From the NCBI GenBank assembly GCA_964469505.1, contig CAYXZO010000027.1, positions 1 to 32,330 of the forward strand: a stretch of 32,330 nt of DNA. The letters are read 5' to 3'. Under the pieces are notes generated by a model. That model was not told where the DNA came from, searched no databases, and saw only the letters and a program-made list of their open reading frames with translations. A program made the position numbers and the translations under genes. Below, one piece after another: positions 7,641 through 16,486 of this stretch (position 1 is its first letter; every line of letters begins with the position of its first letter). The DNA is from CAYXZO01 sp964469505. Lineage in GTDB: Bacteria > Fidelibacterota > UBA8477 > JABMPR01.

Positions 7641-8976
7641 CCTGGGCTTTAGCGGCCCGCACGAATACTAAAACCCGATCGTGGGGGTGTAACACGGTTT
7701 TTCCAGTAGCAATTTCCACGTCTCCGCTTTCGGCATGAATAACGGCCCCGATCACTGCTTCGCGGGGGAAATTTATGTCCCGTAATGGTTTGCCGATAAC
7801 GGAACTGTTTTCACCAGGCTCGAGTTCGATTACTTCAGTGTCAATCCCTTCCAACATAGTCACTGAATAGACCGTACCCTCTAAAACGTACCGCATGAAA
7901 GCGTCAACCGTGGATAAATTCTTGCTTACGGCCGTAGTGATTCCCAGGCCATGAACCAATGGGATATAATCCGGGGTGCTGATGTGTACGATAACCTTCC
8001 GTACCCCTTTCTTCTTCGCCAGGAGTCCCGCAAACAAATTGGTAGTTTGATCATTCGTCAGGGCTAAGAATGCATCGTATTCGTGAATTCCCTCGCCTTC
8101 TAAAAAGTCCACATCGGTACCATCGCCTTGCAGGAGGAGAGTATCCGGTAGCACTTCCGATGCTTTCTCCAACTTCCGCGAATCCTTATCCACCAGGCGA
8201 ATGTTGAACTTGTCCTTTAGGCCTTCCGCCACCAGTCTTCCCAGTTCCCCAGCCCCCACAATCATGACGTCGGTGATTGTTTCCTTTTTATCGTAACCGC
8301 AGATGCTGTACATCTCGGCCAACTTCTCTTTGCGGCATACCACAAAAATCTTGTCGCCAGGCTGAAAGCGATCCTGGCCATAGGGGATGATGGTTTCCCC
8401 ATTCCGTTCAATAGCCACAGTCCTGAAAGCTAAATCCTGGTAGAGAATCCCAATTTCCCGCAAACTTTTATTCATGATTTCGCAATTCTCGGTGGGTGCC
8501 AAAGCCACCATATAAATCTTACCACCTCCGTAAGGGATCGCCTCTAAGGCTAGAGCGTTTTCGATGAGGTGTTGGATTTCACTGGCAGCTATCCGCTCGG
8601 GGTTAATCACCTGATCGATCCCCAAATCTTCCGGTTTAAGCAGACTATCTTCTTTTAGATAATCGCTACTGCGTACTCTGGCCAGGATCTTAGCCCTAGG
8701 GTTCATCTTACGGGCTTTATAGGAAGCAATGAGGTTAACCTCATCAGTCCGGGTGACAGCCAGGAATAAGTCGGCCTCAGCCGTACCGGCCTGCAGCAGA
8801 ATACTGGTTTGGGCCCCATGGCCTTGAATAACCATGGCGTCCAGATGCTGACTAGCCCGTTCTACCTTGGCGGGGTTGATATCGATGATGGTTATGTCAT
8901 GACCGGTTTCGGCCAGCTTTTTCCCTAGATAAAAGCCAACTTCACCGGCCCCCACCAATACTATGCGTTTACTCAT
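7618..8976 (-). CDS. trkA: Trk system regulatory subunit TrkA
   Basis: The 452-residue cytoplasmic subunit gates TrkH in response to bound nucleotides. Two tandem RCK units are visible: GAGEVGFYLG at the N-terminus and VGAGELGRLV near residue 242, each a GxGxxG Rossmann fold with an acidic residue ending the second strand (IIDIN, LVDKD). RCK-C domains follow each, with PxGxD-type strands (IPYGQDRFQPGDKIFVVC; HPHDRVLVFVR). The length and duplicated layout match full TrkA rather than a single-RCK KtrA. The start overlaps the stop of the threonine aldolase gene by 4 bp (ATGA), and its end overlaps trkH, so the three genes form one transcript. Confidence 0.94.
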   Translation of the reverse strand: MSKRIVLVGAGEVGFYLGKKLAETGHDITIIDINPAKVERASQHLDAMVIQGHGAQTSILLQAGTAEADLFLAVTRTDEVNLIASYKARKMNPRAKILARVRSSDYLKEDSLLKPEDLGIDQVINPERIAASEIQHLIENALALEAIPYGGGKIYMVALAPTENCEIMNKSLREIGILYQDLAFRTVAIERNGETIIPYGQDRFQPGDKIFVVCRKEKLAEMYSICGYDKKETITDVMIVGAGELGRLVAEGLKDKFNIRLVDKDSRKLEKASEVLPDTLLLQGDGTDVDFLEGEGIHEYDAFLALTNDQTTNLFAGLLAKKKGVRKVIVHISTPDYIPLVHGLGITTAVSKNLSTVDAFMRYVLEGTVYSVTMLEGIDTEVIELEPGENSSVIGKPLRDINFPREAVIGAVIHAESGDVEIATGKTVLHPHDRVLVFVRAAKAQDVEKLFK

Positions 8977-10007
8977 TTGGAACTACCTTTCTGCAAAACC
9001 CGCTTGAGAATCACACGGGTCTGTTCCAAATCGCGGTCATTGAAATCCAGATGGGTAACCAATCTGATCCGTTGGCGGTTAACCACCGAAACCAGCAGCC
9101 CTTCCTGACGAAACTTTTCCGCCAGCTCAGTGGCGTTTCCGTCCGGCACTGCCAAAATCACGATATTGGTGTGCACCCATTGCAGCTCATCCTCAAGATA
9201 TCCCAGGTCGGCCAAAGTTTCGGCTAAAATGCGAGCCCGGCGGTGATCTTCGGCTAGGCGCTCCAGATTGTGCTCCAGGGCGTAAAGAGCCGCAGCCGCC
9301 AGAACACCCACCTGCCGCATGCCACCGCCAAACATTTTGCGGAAACGGTGGGCTCGTTCAATGAACTCCCGCGTTCCCACCAGGGCTGAGCCTATCGGAG
9401 CCCCCAATCCTTTGGAGAAGCACACGCTCACGGAATCGCAAGGCGCAGCGTACTCGCGTAAGGAAACCCCCGTAGCAATGGCAGCATTCCACAAACGCGC
9501 GCCATCCAAATGCAGTCTCAACCCGTTGGCGTGGGCCAGCTTGCCGATTTCCTGGATCAATGCCAGAGGGTAAATAACTCCGCCCGCTCGGTTGTGGGTG
9601 TTTTCAAGGGTGATAAGCCGACTCCGGGGATAGTGGTGATCGGGTGGTCTGATGGCAGTTTCAATTTGATGGGGCTGCAGGATGCCATGATCGCCCGGTA
9701 GGGGGTGATATTGCAGTCCGCTTAGGGCTGCGGCGGCGGCGGATTCATAATTGAAAACGTGGCAGTCAATTTCACAGATCACCTCGTCACCCGGCTCGGT
9801 GTGAGTTCTCAAAGCCACTTGATTACTCATAGTGCCCGAGGGCATAAACAGGGCCGCCTCTTTACCCAGCAGTTCGGCCACCCGTTCTTGAAGAGTGTTT
9901 ACGGTGGGATCTTCGCCATAAACATCGTCCCCCACGGCCGCCTCAGCCATGGCGCGCCGCATTTCCGGAGACGGTCGAGTTATGGTGTCCGAGCGTAAAT
10001 CTATCAT
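8973..10007 (-). CDS. ltaE: low-specificity L-threonine aldolase
   Basis: This 344-residue PLP enzyme cleaves L-threonine or allo-threonine to glycine and acetaldehyde. The N-terminal IDLRSDTITRPSPEM is the family signature, followed by GDDVYGEDPT and MPSGTMSNQ. LHLDGARLWNA contains Asp168, the cofactor-contacting aspartate, and FSKGLGAPIGS supplies Lys199 for the Schiff base. The length fits the fold-type I family. AAAGGA stands 8-9 nt before the ATG. It heads the trkA-trkH overlap chain, although no functional link with potassium uptake is evident. Confidence 0.93.
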   Translation of the reverse strand: MIDLRSDTITRPSPEMRRAMAEAAVGDDVYGEDPTVNTLQERVAELLGKEAALFMPSGTMSNQVALRTHTEPGDEVICEIDCHVFNYESAAAAALSGLQYHPLPGDHGILQPHQIETAIRPPDHHYPRSRLITLENTHNRAGGVIYPLALIQEIGKLAHANGLRLHLDGARLWNAAIATGVSLREYAAPCDSVSVCFSKGLGAPIGSALVGTREFIERAHRFRKMFGGGMRQVGVLAAAALYALEHNLERLAEDHRRARILAETLADLGYLEDELQWVHTNIVILAVPDGNATELAEKFRQEGLLVSVVNRQRIRLVTHLDFNDRDLEQTRVILKRVLQKGSSK

Positions 10008-10035
10008 TGGTTTAATCCTTTCCCGGAGAAAATGC

Positions 10036-10524
10036 TTATTGAGTCGGCCAGTTATGAACGGGCAATTTCAATACTTTGCCCCCTCGGCGGGAAAACACAA
10101 CGTCCGTCAGTTTGAAACCAGTTCCGGCTGATGTTCCCTTCTGGTGCACCGGAAAGCGCAATACCGGAGGTGGGTCGTGGTTAATAGGTTCACCCTGCAT
10201 ACTAAACATTAAGACCTTCATGGCTCCCGGGCGCCGACGGAAACGAACCAGCTGGCCGGCATTGTTCGCAGTGGCTTGAGGCTCTTCCACCTCCACTTGA
10301 GAACTATTCCACCGCAAGGTGAATTCCAACCCCATCACCTCTTCCGGAGTGTTCAAATACGCTACCAGTGTGTCATTCTCCATAACCACCCCAAACCCTT
10401 CAGCGTAGGGTGTCGGGTTCCGTTGACAAGCCAAGACGGCAATCAAGGCCGCGATCCCAAAGAAGCCCTTCCAGGACCTGAGAAGAAAGTTACACCAAGG
10501 GGTAGGAGAAGAATCAGTTTTCAT
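10036..10524 (-). CDS. putative lipoprotein with a cohesin-like beta-sandwich
   Basis: A 162-residue protein of unknown function. A hydrophobic stretch ends in IAVLAC with Cys33, a likely lipobox preceded by a rather long n-region. The remainder looks like a cohesin or carbohydrate-binding-type beta-sandwich: GLEFTLRWNSSQVEVEEP resembles the early cohesin strands, MKVLMFSM a middle strand, and FKLTDVVFSRRGGKVLKL the last strands. This is a pattern-based suggestion, not an identification. The start overlaps recN by 11 bp and no Shine-Dalgarno is seen, so translation probably follows recN. Surface anchoring and a binding role are inferences. Confidence 0.7.
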   Translation of the reverse strand: MKTDSSPTPWCNFLLRSWKGFFGIAALIAVLACQRNPTPYAEGFGVVMENDTLVAYLNTPEEVMGLEFTLRWNSSQVEVEEPQATANNAGQLVRFRRRPGAMKVLMFSMQGEPINHDPPPVLRFPVHQKGTSAGTGFKLTDVVFSRRGGKVLKLPVHNWPTQ

Positions 10525-12193
10525 GTAGTAAGCTTTCGGCCGCTTGCCGAACCGGTTCTGTTATCTCCCCGGCTCCCAACAAAGCAGCGATTTCCTGAAC
10601 ACGTTCCTCAGCGTTTAAAAGCCGCACCTGGGTGAACGTGCGTTCATTACGGGTTATTTTTTCCACCCGATAGTGGTGTTTGCCCAGGCTAGCAATTTGA
10701 GGTAAATGAGTAATGCATAACACCTGACGATGTTGCCCCAGTTCCCGTAATTTACGTCCCACCACGCGAGCGATTCGACCGGAGATACCGGCATCAATTT
10801 CATCGAAAACCAAAGTGTCAATGGGATCACGATCAGACAGGGCACTTTTGATAGCTAACATTACCCGGCTGATCTCTCCCCCTGAGGCTATCCGCACCAG
10901 GGGACGCATCAGCTCACCGGGATTAGCTTGAAACCAAAAACTGACTCGATCGATTCCTTCAGGTCCGGCTGAAAGTTTTCGTCCCTCCCACTCCACAATT
11001 CCTTCCGGGGCCTCAACTTGCTCCACCTGAACTTCGAACCTGGCCTTTTCCAGGCCAACCGCTTCCAGATGTTCGCCCACCGCTTGGCTAAACTTCTCGG
11101 CTTCTTGTTGCCGCCGGCGGCTTAATTCCAAACTCAACTCGCTGAAGCTACGTAGGGCCCGCGCCACCGCTTGCTCTAATTCCTGCTCCTTATGCTCCAA
11201 ATCCATTTCGCCGGAAAGGCTCTCCCGCAGAAACTGACGGTACTCCAATAATTCCTCATAAGTACGGTTATACTTGCGGCAAGCGTGTCGTAAAGCCCCC
11301 AATCGCTGGTGAGCTTGTTCCAGACGGGTCGAGTCAGAAGGCAAATCGGCTTCCAGGGCGGTTAAAAACTCACCTAATCCCTCCAGAGAAAGGCGTGCCG
11401 CCTGGATCTCATCGATAAAGGATTTGGCCTGTTCCGCAAACTCGGTGAGTTGCTCCAAAGAGGTTTGTAACTGCTGGATTCCGGCAATGAGTCCTGGCGC
11501 AGAATCCAAGATTTGGTGCATTTCCAGCACTAAATCGGATATCCGTTGAGTATTCTCTAAAATCTTTAATTCGCGTTCCAGCTCCTCCAGCTCTCCGGGC
11601 TGGGGATCTAATTTGTCCAATTCCTGCAACTGAAAAGCGTAAAGCTCCCGTTGCTGTTCCAATTCCAGGCGTTGTTGTCGTTGTTGTTCTAATTTATTCT
11701 TTAGTTGTCGTAGCTCCTCATAAGCCGCTGCCGTTCGCCGCCGCAATTCTTCCAGACCACCAAAGGCGTCCAGATAGTCCAGGTGATGATCCTGCTGGAG
11801 CAGTCGTTGATGTTCATGCTGTCCATGAATATCAACCAGTAAAGCCGCCACTTCCTGGAGCTGCTGTAAGGTAGCTGGTTTACCATTCAGCCAGGCTCGG
11901 GAAGTACCACTGCGTCTGATTTCCCGCCGGATCACCAGAGGTTCTGAGGAGGAAGAACCGGCTTGGGCAGCAACGTCTTTCGGGATCTTAAAATGGGCTT
12001 CCACCTCTGCTTTTTCGGCACCGGTGCGGATCACATCTCTAAAAATCCGCTCCCCTAACGCAGCATTTAGAGCATTGATCAACAGTGACTTGCCGACCCC
12101 TGTTTCACCCGTTATGACACTGAACCCTTCCTGGAACCGGAGGTCAGCTTCCGAAACGATGGCAAAGTTTTTAATCTTGAGTCTAGTCAGCAT
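10514..12193 (-). CDS. recN: DNA repair protein RecN
   Basis: The 559-residue SMC-like ATPase acts in double-strand-break repair. The N-terminal Walker A is GETGVGKS (29-36). The signature IASGGEISRVMLAIK and Walker B TLVFDEIDAGISGR (around 459-472) close the C-terminal head, with CITHLPQIAS as the switch region. Between them lies a short glutamine- and glutamate-rich coiled coil, much shorter than in SMC, as expected for RecN. The start overlaps the VanZ-like gene by 11 bp. No LexA-box-like operator is evident nearby because the gene is embedded in an operon, so SOS control, if any, would act from upstream. Confidence 0.95.
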   Translation of the reverse strand: MLTRLKIKNFAIVSEADLRFQEGFSVITGETGVGKSLLINALNAALGERIFRDVIRTGAEKAEVEAHFKIPKDVAAQAGSSSSEPLVIRREIRRSGTSRAWLNGKPATLQQLQEVAALLVDIHGQHEHQRLLQQDHHLDYLDAFGGLEELRRRTAAAYEELRQLKNKLEQQRQQRLELEQQRELYAFQLQELDKLDPQPGELEELERELKILENTQRISDLVLEMHQILDSAPGLIAGIQQLQTSLEQLTEFAEQAKSFIDEIQAARLSLEGLGEFLTALEADLPSDSTRLEQAHQRLGALRHACRKYNRTYEELLEYRQFLRESLSGEMDLEHKEQELEQAVARALRSFSELSLELSRRRQQEAEKFSQAVGEHLEAVGLEKARFEVQVEQVEAPEGIVEWEGRKLSAGPEGIDRVSFWFQANPGELMRPLVRIASGGEISRVMLAIKSALSDRDPIDTLVFDEIDAGISGRIARVVGRKLRELGQHRQVLCITHLPQIASLGKHHYRVEKITRNERTFTQVRLLNAEERVQEIAALLGAGEITEPVRQAAESLLHEN

Positions 12194-12569
12194 TGGTGAG
12201 TTTACCTACCCGCCAAGGTAACCGCTGCACGAGCCATAAGGTAATTGGAGAAAAAAGTACTCCCACAATATCAGCCACGGCATCTTGCCAGGTGGAGAAA
12301 CGGGTTGGGATAAAGCTTTGGTAAATCTCATCCAGGATTCCCATGCCGCCGCCCAAAAGCAGCACCAGGGGAAAATATCGTTTCCAGACTTCCCAGGACT
12401 TCCCGTCCAACCAGAAATAAAACCATAGCAAGCCATAGAGATTGTATTCAAAAAAGTGGAGGACAAAGTCTTTGGTGCCAAAACTCAACTTTTGGACCAC
12501 GGGTTGGGGCAAGCTGGAGGCCAGGAGAATAAGACCGGTATACCAGAAAGCCAGGTAGCGGGTTTTCAC
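12183..12569 (-). CDS. VanZ-like membrane protein
   Basis: The 128-residue protein has about four hydrophobic helices and the VanZ-family core DEIYQSFIPTRFSTWQDAVADIVG near residues 80-103, in which acidic, Gln, Phe, Pro, Arg and Asp positions are conserved. VanZ members modify sensitivity to glycopeptides in some Gram-positives, but most chromosomal copies such as this have no known job. The start is GTG at 12569, forming a GTGA overlap with the stop of the NAD(P)HX repair gene. It is therefore part of the acpS-nnr-vanZ-recN chain. Resistance should not be inferred. Confidence 0.82.
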   Translation of the reverse strand: MKTRYLAFWYTGLILLASSLPQPVVQKLSFGTKDFVLHFFEYNLYGLLWFYFWLDGKSWEVWKRYFPLVLLLGGGMGILDEIYQSFIPTRFSTWQDAVADIVGVLFSPITLWLVQRLPWRVGKLTNAD

Positions 12570-14113
12570 GCTTTAAAAAGCTCCTGCATGGCATAGGGGA
12601 CGTGATCCAGTAAATCACCGGCCGTCATTCCCCAAATGCTCTTGTCCGCGGCCGCTTTATCACCTGCCAGTCCGTGCAAGAACATGGCACAGGCGGGAAT
12701 TAGGGGTAGTAGGTCACGCTGAGCCATCAAGCCGGCAATCATGCCCGTAAGTACATCTCCGGTCCCACCTGTGGCCATACCAGGATTTCCAGTATCGTTC
12801 ACCAATATCTCCCCTGTTGGGGTTGTCAAAAGGGAGGGAGCGCCCTTTAGCATCAAGTACACCTTGTATTTGCGGGCAAAATCCAGGGCATCTCGCCAGT
12901 TAGGTTGATGCTCGATTCCCGCCAGGCGTTTGAATTCCCCGCTATGGGGTGTCAGAACCGTGGGCGCCTTTCTATTTAGCAACAGATCAACCGTAGAACT
13001 TACAGCAAAAAGACCGTCGGCATCCAATACCAGGGGCCGTTCGACGGAACTAATCAGCTTGCGCGCCAGTTCCTGGGTTTCTTCCTGGCGACCCAATCCC
13101 GGCCCCAGGGCCACCACATCCGCCCAAGCGGCAAGCTCCATTAATTGGTCGTATGCGGTTCGGGAAAGCTGTCCTGTAGAGGTTTCGGGTTGGTAATCCA
13201 CGATGACCTCGCGGCTCAAACTTTCCACTACCGGGCCCAGAGAAGCAGGCACCGCCAGACGCACCAGACCTGCGCCCACCCTCAAAGCTCCTTCCGCAGC
13301 CAGAATTGCGGCTCCACTGAACCCGCGGCTACCGGCAATGACTGCGACCTTTCCCACCTGATACTTATGGGCCGCAGGCGAACGAGCCAGCAAATTCGGA
13401 GGAAAGTCGACCGGTTCCAACCGCTTAAGAATTGGTTCTTCGCCCGGTATGTGTTCTAAACTGTCATCAGGAAAACCAATATCTGCGATTACCACTTTCC
13501 CGGCCTGCTGCCGGGCGGGGTGGAATAACAGACCGGCTTTCCCATAACCCATCGAAACCGTAAGATGGGCAGCCAGGCACGGTCTCAACACTGCCCCGGT
13601 ATCTCCGGTAACCCCAGAGGGCACATCAATAGCAACCACTGGTTTCCCGCTGGCTTCAGCCAGGCTCAGTAAGCGATCGTACGGTGGTCGGATGCTGCCT
13701 GAAATGCCAGTCCCCAACAAACCGTCGAAGATAAGAGCTGCTTCGTCGAAATGGGACTCCCACTCAGCCTGGCGAGAGGGAGGTAATATGGATATGGAAC
13801 GTTGCAACACCTGCTGCAAGTAATGGGCTGCGTCTCCTTTTGCTTGCTCAGGTTCCGCTGCTAGAATGCAGTTGACTTCGTAACCCAGTTCATCCAGGGT
13901 CAGGGCTACTACAAAACCGTCCCCTCCATTATTGCCCTTGCCGCATAATACTAATATCGGCTCAGTAATGGGAGGTAGCAGTCCTTCCTCCCGGGCAGCA
14001 GCCACCACAGCTTTTCCGGCTGCCCCCATCAATTTTACGCCCGGAATTCCCCGTTCCTGGATGGCATACCGGTCGACGGCCCGGTTGCCGGACATGGTGA
14101 GATAATATTTCAT
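12566..14113 (-). CDS. nnr: bifunctional NAD(P)H-hydrate epimerase / ADP-dependent dehydratase
   Basis: The 515-residue fusion repairs hydrated NADH and NADPH. The N-terminal YjeF_N (NnrE) domain, about residues 1-215, shows PGVKLMGAAG and LCGKGNNGGDGFVVA, with VAIDVPSGV further on; it epimerises the R and S hydrates. The C-terminal ribokinase-like NnrD domain, about 235-515, shows KVAVIAGSRGFSGAAILA, VLDADGL, LTPHSGEFKRL and the nucleotide site NPGMATGGTGDVLTG, with Asp of GTGD as the catalytic residue. Both active sites look complete. The start overlaps acpS by 4 bp, a linkage with acpS that is common in bacteria. Confidence 0.95.
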   Translation of the reverse strand: MKYYLTMSGNRAVDRYAIQERGIPGVKLMGAAGKAVVAAAREEGLLPPITEPILVLCGKGNNGGDGFVVALTLDELGYEVNCILAAEPEQAKGDAAHYLQQVLQRSISILPPSRQAEWESHFDEAALIFDGLLGTGISGSIRPPYDRLLSLAEASGKPVVAIDVPSGVTGDTGAVLRPCLAAHLTVSMGYGKAGLLFHPARQQAGKVVIADIGFPDDSLEHIPGEEPILKRLEPVDFPPNLLARSPAAHKYQVGKVAVIAGSRGFSGAAILAAEGALRVGAGLVRLAVPASLGPVVESLSREVIVDYQPETSTGQLSRTAYDQLMELAAWADVVALGPGLGRQEETQELARKLISSVERPLVLDADGLFAVSSTVDLLLNRKAPTVLTPHSGEFKRLAGIEHQPNWRDALDFARKYKVYLMLKGAPSLLTTPTGEILVNDTGNPGMATGGTGDVLTGMIAGLMAQRDLLPLIPACAMFLHGLAGDKAAADKSIWGMTAGDLLDHVPYAMQELFKA

Positions 14114-14475
14114 TTGGCTGCCAGAGCTATGGCGAAGGCTAGGGCAGTTTGGCGTTCGTGAGCGATACTCAACAGGATTTTGTAGGGAACTTCATTGGGG
14201 AGAGAAACTGTTGGGCGTCCCAGAGAGTCGTTGGTTACTTGAATTTTAAGCCATCCCAGTTGTTGTTCCCATCCTGCCTGATAGCAGGCTTTGGCCACAG
14301 CCTCTTTAGCGGCAAAGCGCCCTGCCAGGTGCACAGACGGTTGGGCTTTATGCAAGCAATAGTCTCGTTCGGCCGCGGAGAAGATCTTATTTAAGAAACG
14401 GTTACCGTAGCGGCTGAACAGTTGCTGAACCCGAGCCACCTGGACGATATCCGTACCCACTCCGACAACCTGCAT
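14110..14475 (-). CDS. acpS: holo-[acyl-carrier-protein] synthase
   Basis: The 121-residue enzyme transfers the phosphopantetheine arm of CoA to acyl carrier protein. VGVGTDIVQVARV near the N-terminus provides the metal-binding Asp, and AGRFAAKEAVAKA carries the conserved Glu and Lys of the second motif. The frame stays open to a TTG at 14511, but I chose the ATG at 14475 because AGGA lies 9 nt upstream and the protein then begins right at the family's usual MQVVGVGTDI. It starts the chain acpS-nnr-vanZ-recN-lipoprotein. Confidence 0.92.
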   Translation of the reverse strand: MQVVGVGTDIVQVARVQQLFSRYGNRFLNKIFSAAERDYCLHKAQPSVHLAGRFAAKEAVAKACYQAGWEQQLGWLKIQVTNDSLGRPTVSLPNEVPYKILLSIAHERQTALAFAIALAAK

Positions 14476-14554
14476 TGTATTATGTCCTAAAGTTTCGGGA
14501 GTAGCTAGCAAGGCTCTAACTCCCTAAAAGCAGTTCCCCGGTGTCAGGGTAACT

Positions 14555-15802
14555 TCATTGATTCTGCCATTTGGTCAGTTCGTTTATGCGATACTCCGCT
14601 ACGCTCCGCCAGCGAGCATCCAGTCGAGCGGCTTTTTTGTAGGCTGCAATCGCCTCTTTCTTTTTCCGCATTCCAGCCAGGGCATCGCCTTTTTCCATCA
14701 GAGCCGCGGCCCAATTGCGCTTGAGCTGCAACGATTTTTTAGCCGCCTTTAAAGCTTCAGGATACTTTTTCAATGCATTGTAAGCGTGGGCCAAGTAGAA
14801 ATAGGTCCGGAACGATGTGGCTTTGCCCCGTTTGTCTTTCAACAGGGCTACCGTTTTAGCGTACTGTTCCTGTTCATTGTAAATCTTCGCCAGTAATTCC
14901 AGCGCTCTCACATAGTTGGGTTTAAGCTTCAGCGCCTTTTTCAGGTTAGAGATAGCCAGTTTAGTCTTGTGTCGATCATCGTAAACTTTAGCCAGCTGAT
15001 AGTAGGCTTTATAATAATTGGGCTTAAGCTTTACGGCCTTTTCCAGGTCCCGGGTGGCTTCGGCTAATGCTCCTTGCTCGCTTTTCAGGAGGCCCAAACC
15101 GTACCAACCCAAGTAGTAATTCGGGTCGCTCTCGATAGCCTTGGAGTAATATTCTTCAGCTTTTTGATAGTCACCTTTGCGCTTGAGCAGATAACCCAGC
15201 TGGTAATAGGCTTTGGCAAACTGAGGATCTATGGCGACTGCCTGTTCATATTCCTTCTGGGCGTTTTCATAATCACGGCGTTTCAGGTACTTGTTGCCTT
15301 CATTGTAATGTGACCCTCTAAGAGCCAGGATCGCTTTCTGGTATTTCGGTTCCTCTGGGTAGACCTGGATGGCCCGCCGGAATCTATCAGCCGCCTGAAT
15401 ACCCTGATCTATCCGCCAATAAACCATTCCCTGGCTGTAGAGGGCTTCAGCAATACCTTTATTCCAGATGGAATCCTTAAAAGACCGCATTTTTTCTTCA
15501 GCAGCCTGATACTTTTTCAACGCTGATTTGTATTCCCGACGGTCGAACTCTCGCTTTCCATCGGCCATCAACACTTTCACCTGCTCCAGGTCCTTCCAGG
15601 CTGCCAAAATTTTATTGTACTCATCCTGGTCAGCCGTGGATTTCATGGCTTCCTGGTATTTGGCATTGGCCTCAGCCAGGTTCCAGTTTTTTATTGCCTG
15701 CCGAGCTTCGTCGACCAGAGCGGTAGGATCACCTTGCTCAATTGCCAGCAGCGGTACCAGCGTTAAACTTAGGGTAACAATCAAAAGGAGAGCCTTTTTC
15801 AT
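14555..15802 (-). CDS. exported tetratricopeptide-repeat protein
   Basis: The 415-residue protein begins with a clear Sec signal peptide (MKKALLLIV..LTLVPLLA, cleavage probably after residue 20-22). From about residue 100 it is made of TPR units, for instance AKAYYQLGYLLKRKGDYQKAEEYYSKAIESDP and the following NYYLGWYGLG unit, with roughly nine repeats. It is lysine-rich. Such proteins are scaffolds; no partner can be named. The start is ATG 15802 because AAGGAGG lies 5 nt upstream and the signal peptide follows at once. The longer frame to 16003 is an artefact that reads through tRNA-Leu. The intervening leader holds a 7-bp hairpin at 15931-15947. Confidence 0.85.
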   Translation of the reverse strand: MKKALLLIVTLSLTLVPLLAIEQGDPTALVDEARQAIKNWNLAEANAKYQEAMKSTADQDEYNKILAAWKDLEQVKVLMADGKREFDRREYKSALKKYQAAEEKMRSFKDSIWNKGIAEALYSQGMVYWRIDQGIQAADRFRRAIQVYPEEPKYQKAILALRGSHYNEGNKYLKRRDYENAQKEYEQAVAIDPQFAKAYYQLGYLLKRKGDYQKAEEYYSKAIESDPNYYLGWYGLGLLKSEQGALAEATRDLEKAVKLKPNYYKAYYQLAKVYDDRHKTKLAISNLKKALKLKPNYVRALELLAKIYNEQEQYAKTVALLKDKRGKATSFRTYFYLAHAYNALKKYPEALKAAKKSLQLKRNWAAALMEKGDALAGMRKKKEAIAAYKKAARLDARWRSVAEYRINELTKWQNQ

Positions 15803-15970
15803 AAATCCTCCTTGCTCTCTCAGCTTCAGTTGATTTCTAGACCGGGCAAGATTCTTATTGTTGGGCTTTTCCCGGCGCATCACGGGGAGCAAATATAGTC
15901 GTTTTGCTGCCCGGCGCCACTTTGTTCTTGGAATCGGAACCCGATTCAAAAGAGAAAACATGATTATTTG
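15803..15970 (-). other. leader between tRNA-Leu and the TPR gene
   Basis: No gene is seen. The perfect hairpin GAATCGG-GTT-CCGATTC occupies 15931-15947 but lacks a T tract. GCGCCGGG occurs twice on the minus strand (around 15873 and 15912). No convincing promoter is visible, although TATATT near 15894-15899 could be a -10 element without a matching -35. Confidence 0.35.
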
Positions 15971-16054
15971 TGCCGAGGGCGGGACTCGAACCCGCACGGG
16001 CATCCGCCCACTACCCCCTCAAGATAGCGTGTCTGCCAGTTCCACCACCTCGGC
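15971..16054 (-). tRNA. tRNA-Leu (anticodon GAG)
   Basis: The cloverleaf folds fully on the minus strand. Acceptor GCCGAGG pairs with CCTCGGC, anticodon stem CTATC pairs with GGTAG around loop TTGAGGG giving anticodon GAG, a class II long variable arm (TGGGC/GCCCG) is present, and T stem GCGGG pairs with CCCGC around TTCGAGT. The discriminator is A and CCA is not encoded. It lies 37 bp downstream of secG, the same arrangement as secG-leuU in E. coli. Confidence 0.95.
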
Positions 16055-16091
16055 GTTGGTGTGGTATCTGATTTGTGAAAAAGCGTGATAT

Positions 16092-16484
16092 TTATTCGTT
16101 AGTTGGCTGCTCTCCGGGAGTCGATGCGTTCTGAGCCGGCTTTTCTGTTCCGGCCTCGCCGGGAATAGTTGCTGCCGGTGGTTGAAATTCTGTTCCGGGA
16201 ACGATCATACTCTCCTGCAGTTCTTTCTGGAAGCTGGAGTTTTGAGCCAGAGAACCACCCTTGTTAAGCAGATTGATGATTATTATCAGGATTGTGAAGG
16301 TTATAGCCAATCCGGTTGTCACCTTGGCCAGGAAACCTCCCGCACCGGCTCCCCCGAATAGCTGACTGGCGGCGGCGTTACCTCCGAATGTACCCGCTAG
16401 CCCACCACCTTTAGGTGACTGTATCAAAATAGTCACAATCATCAAAAAACAGATAAGGGTAAGCAAGAAATAAAGGAAAAACAC
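16092..16484 (-). CDS. secG: preprotein translocase subunit SecG
   Basis: The 130-residue membrane protein assists SecYEG-dependent export. Two hydrophobic helices (about 2-22 and 54-73) flank the conserved cytoplasmic loop LIQSPKGGGLAGTFGG and SQLFGGAGAGGFLAKVT. The C-terminal tail is Pro/Ala/Glu-rich and longer than minimal. The start is a GTG at 16484; GAGGTG, which overlaps the stop of tpiA, lies 5 nt upstream, so the two are tightly coupled with a 2-bp gap. Confidence 0.94.
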   Translation of the reverse strand: MFFLYFLLTLICFLMIVTILIQSPKGGGLAGTFGGNAAASQLFGGAGAGGFLAKVTTGLAITFTILIIIINLLNKGGSLAQNSSFQKELQESMIVPGTEFQPPAATIPGEAGTEKPAQNASTPGEQPTNE

Positions 16485-16486
16485 TT

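Noticed and set aside
12183..12569. Glycopeptide resistance by VanZ
   Set aside because: Only the broad VanZ-like family is present. No vanA-type or other resistance genes accompany it.
15803..16003. 67-residue N-terminal extension of the TPR protein, beginning PVRVRVPPSAQ
   Set aside because: The first residues are a translation of the T arm of tRNA-Leu, a well-known artefact. A signal peptide and an AAGGAGG site support ATG 15802.
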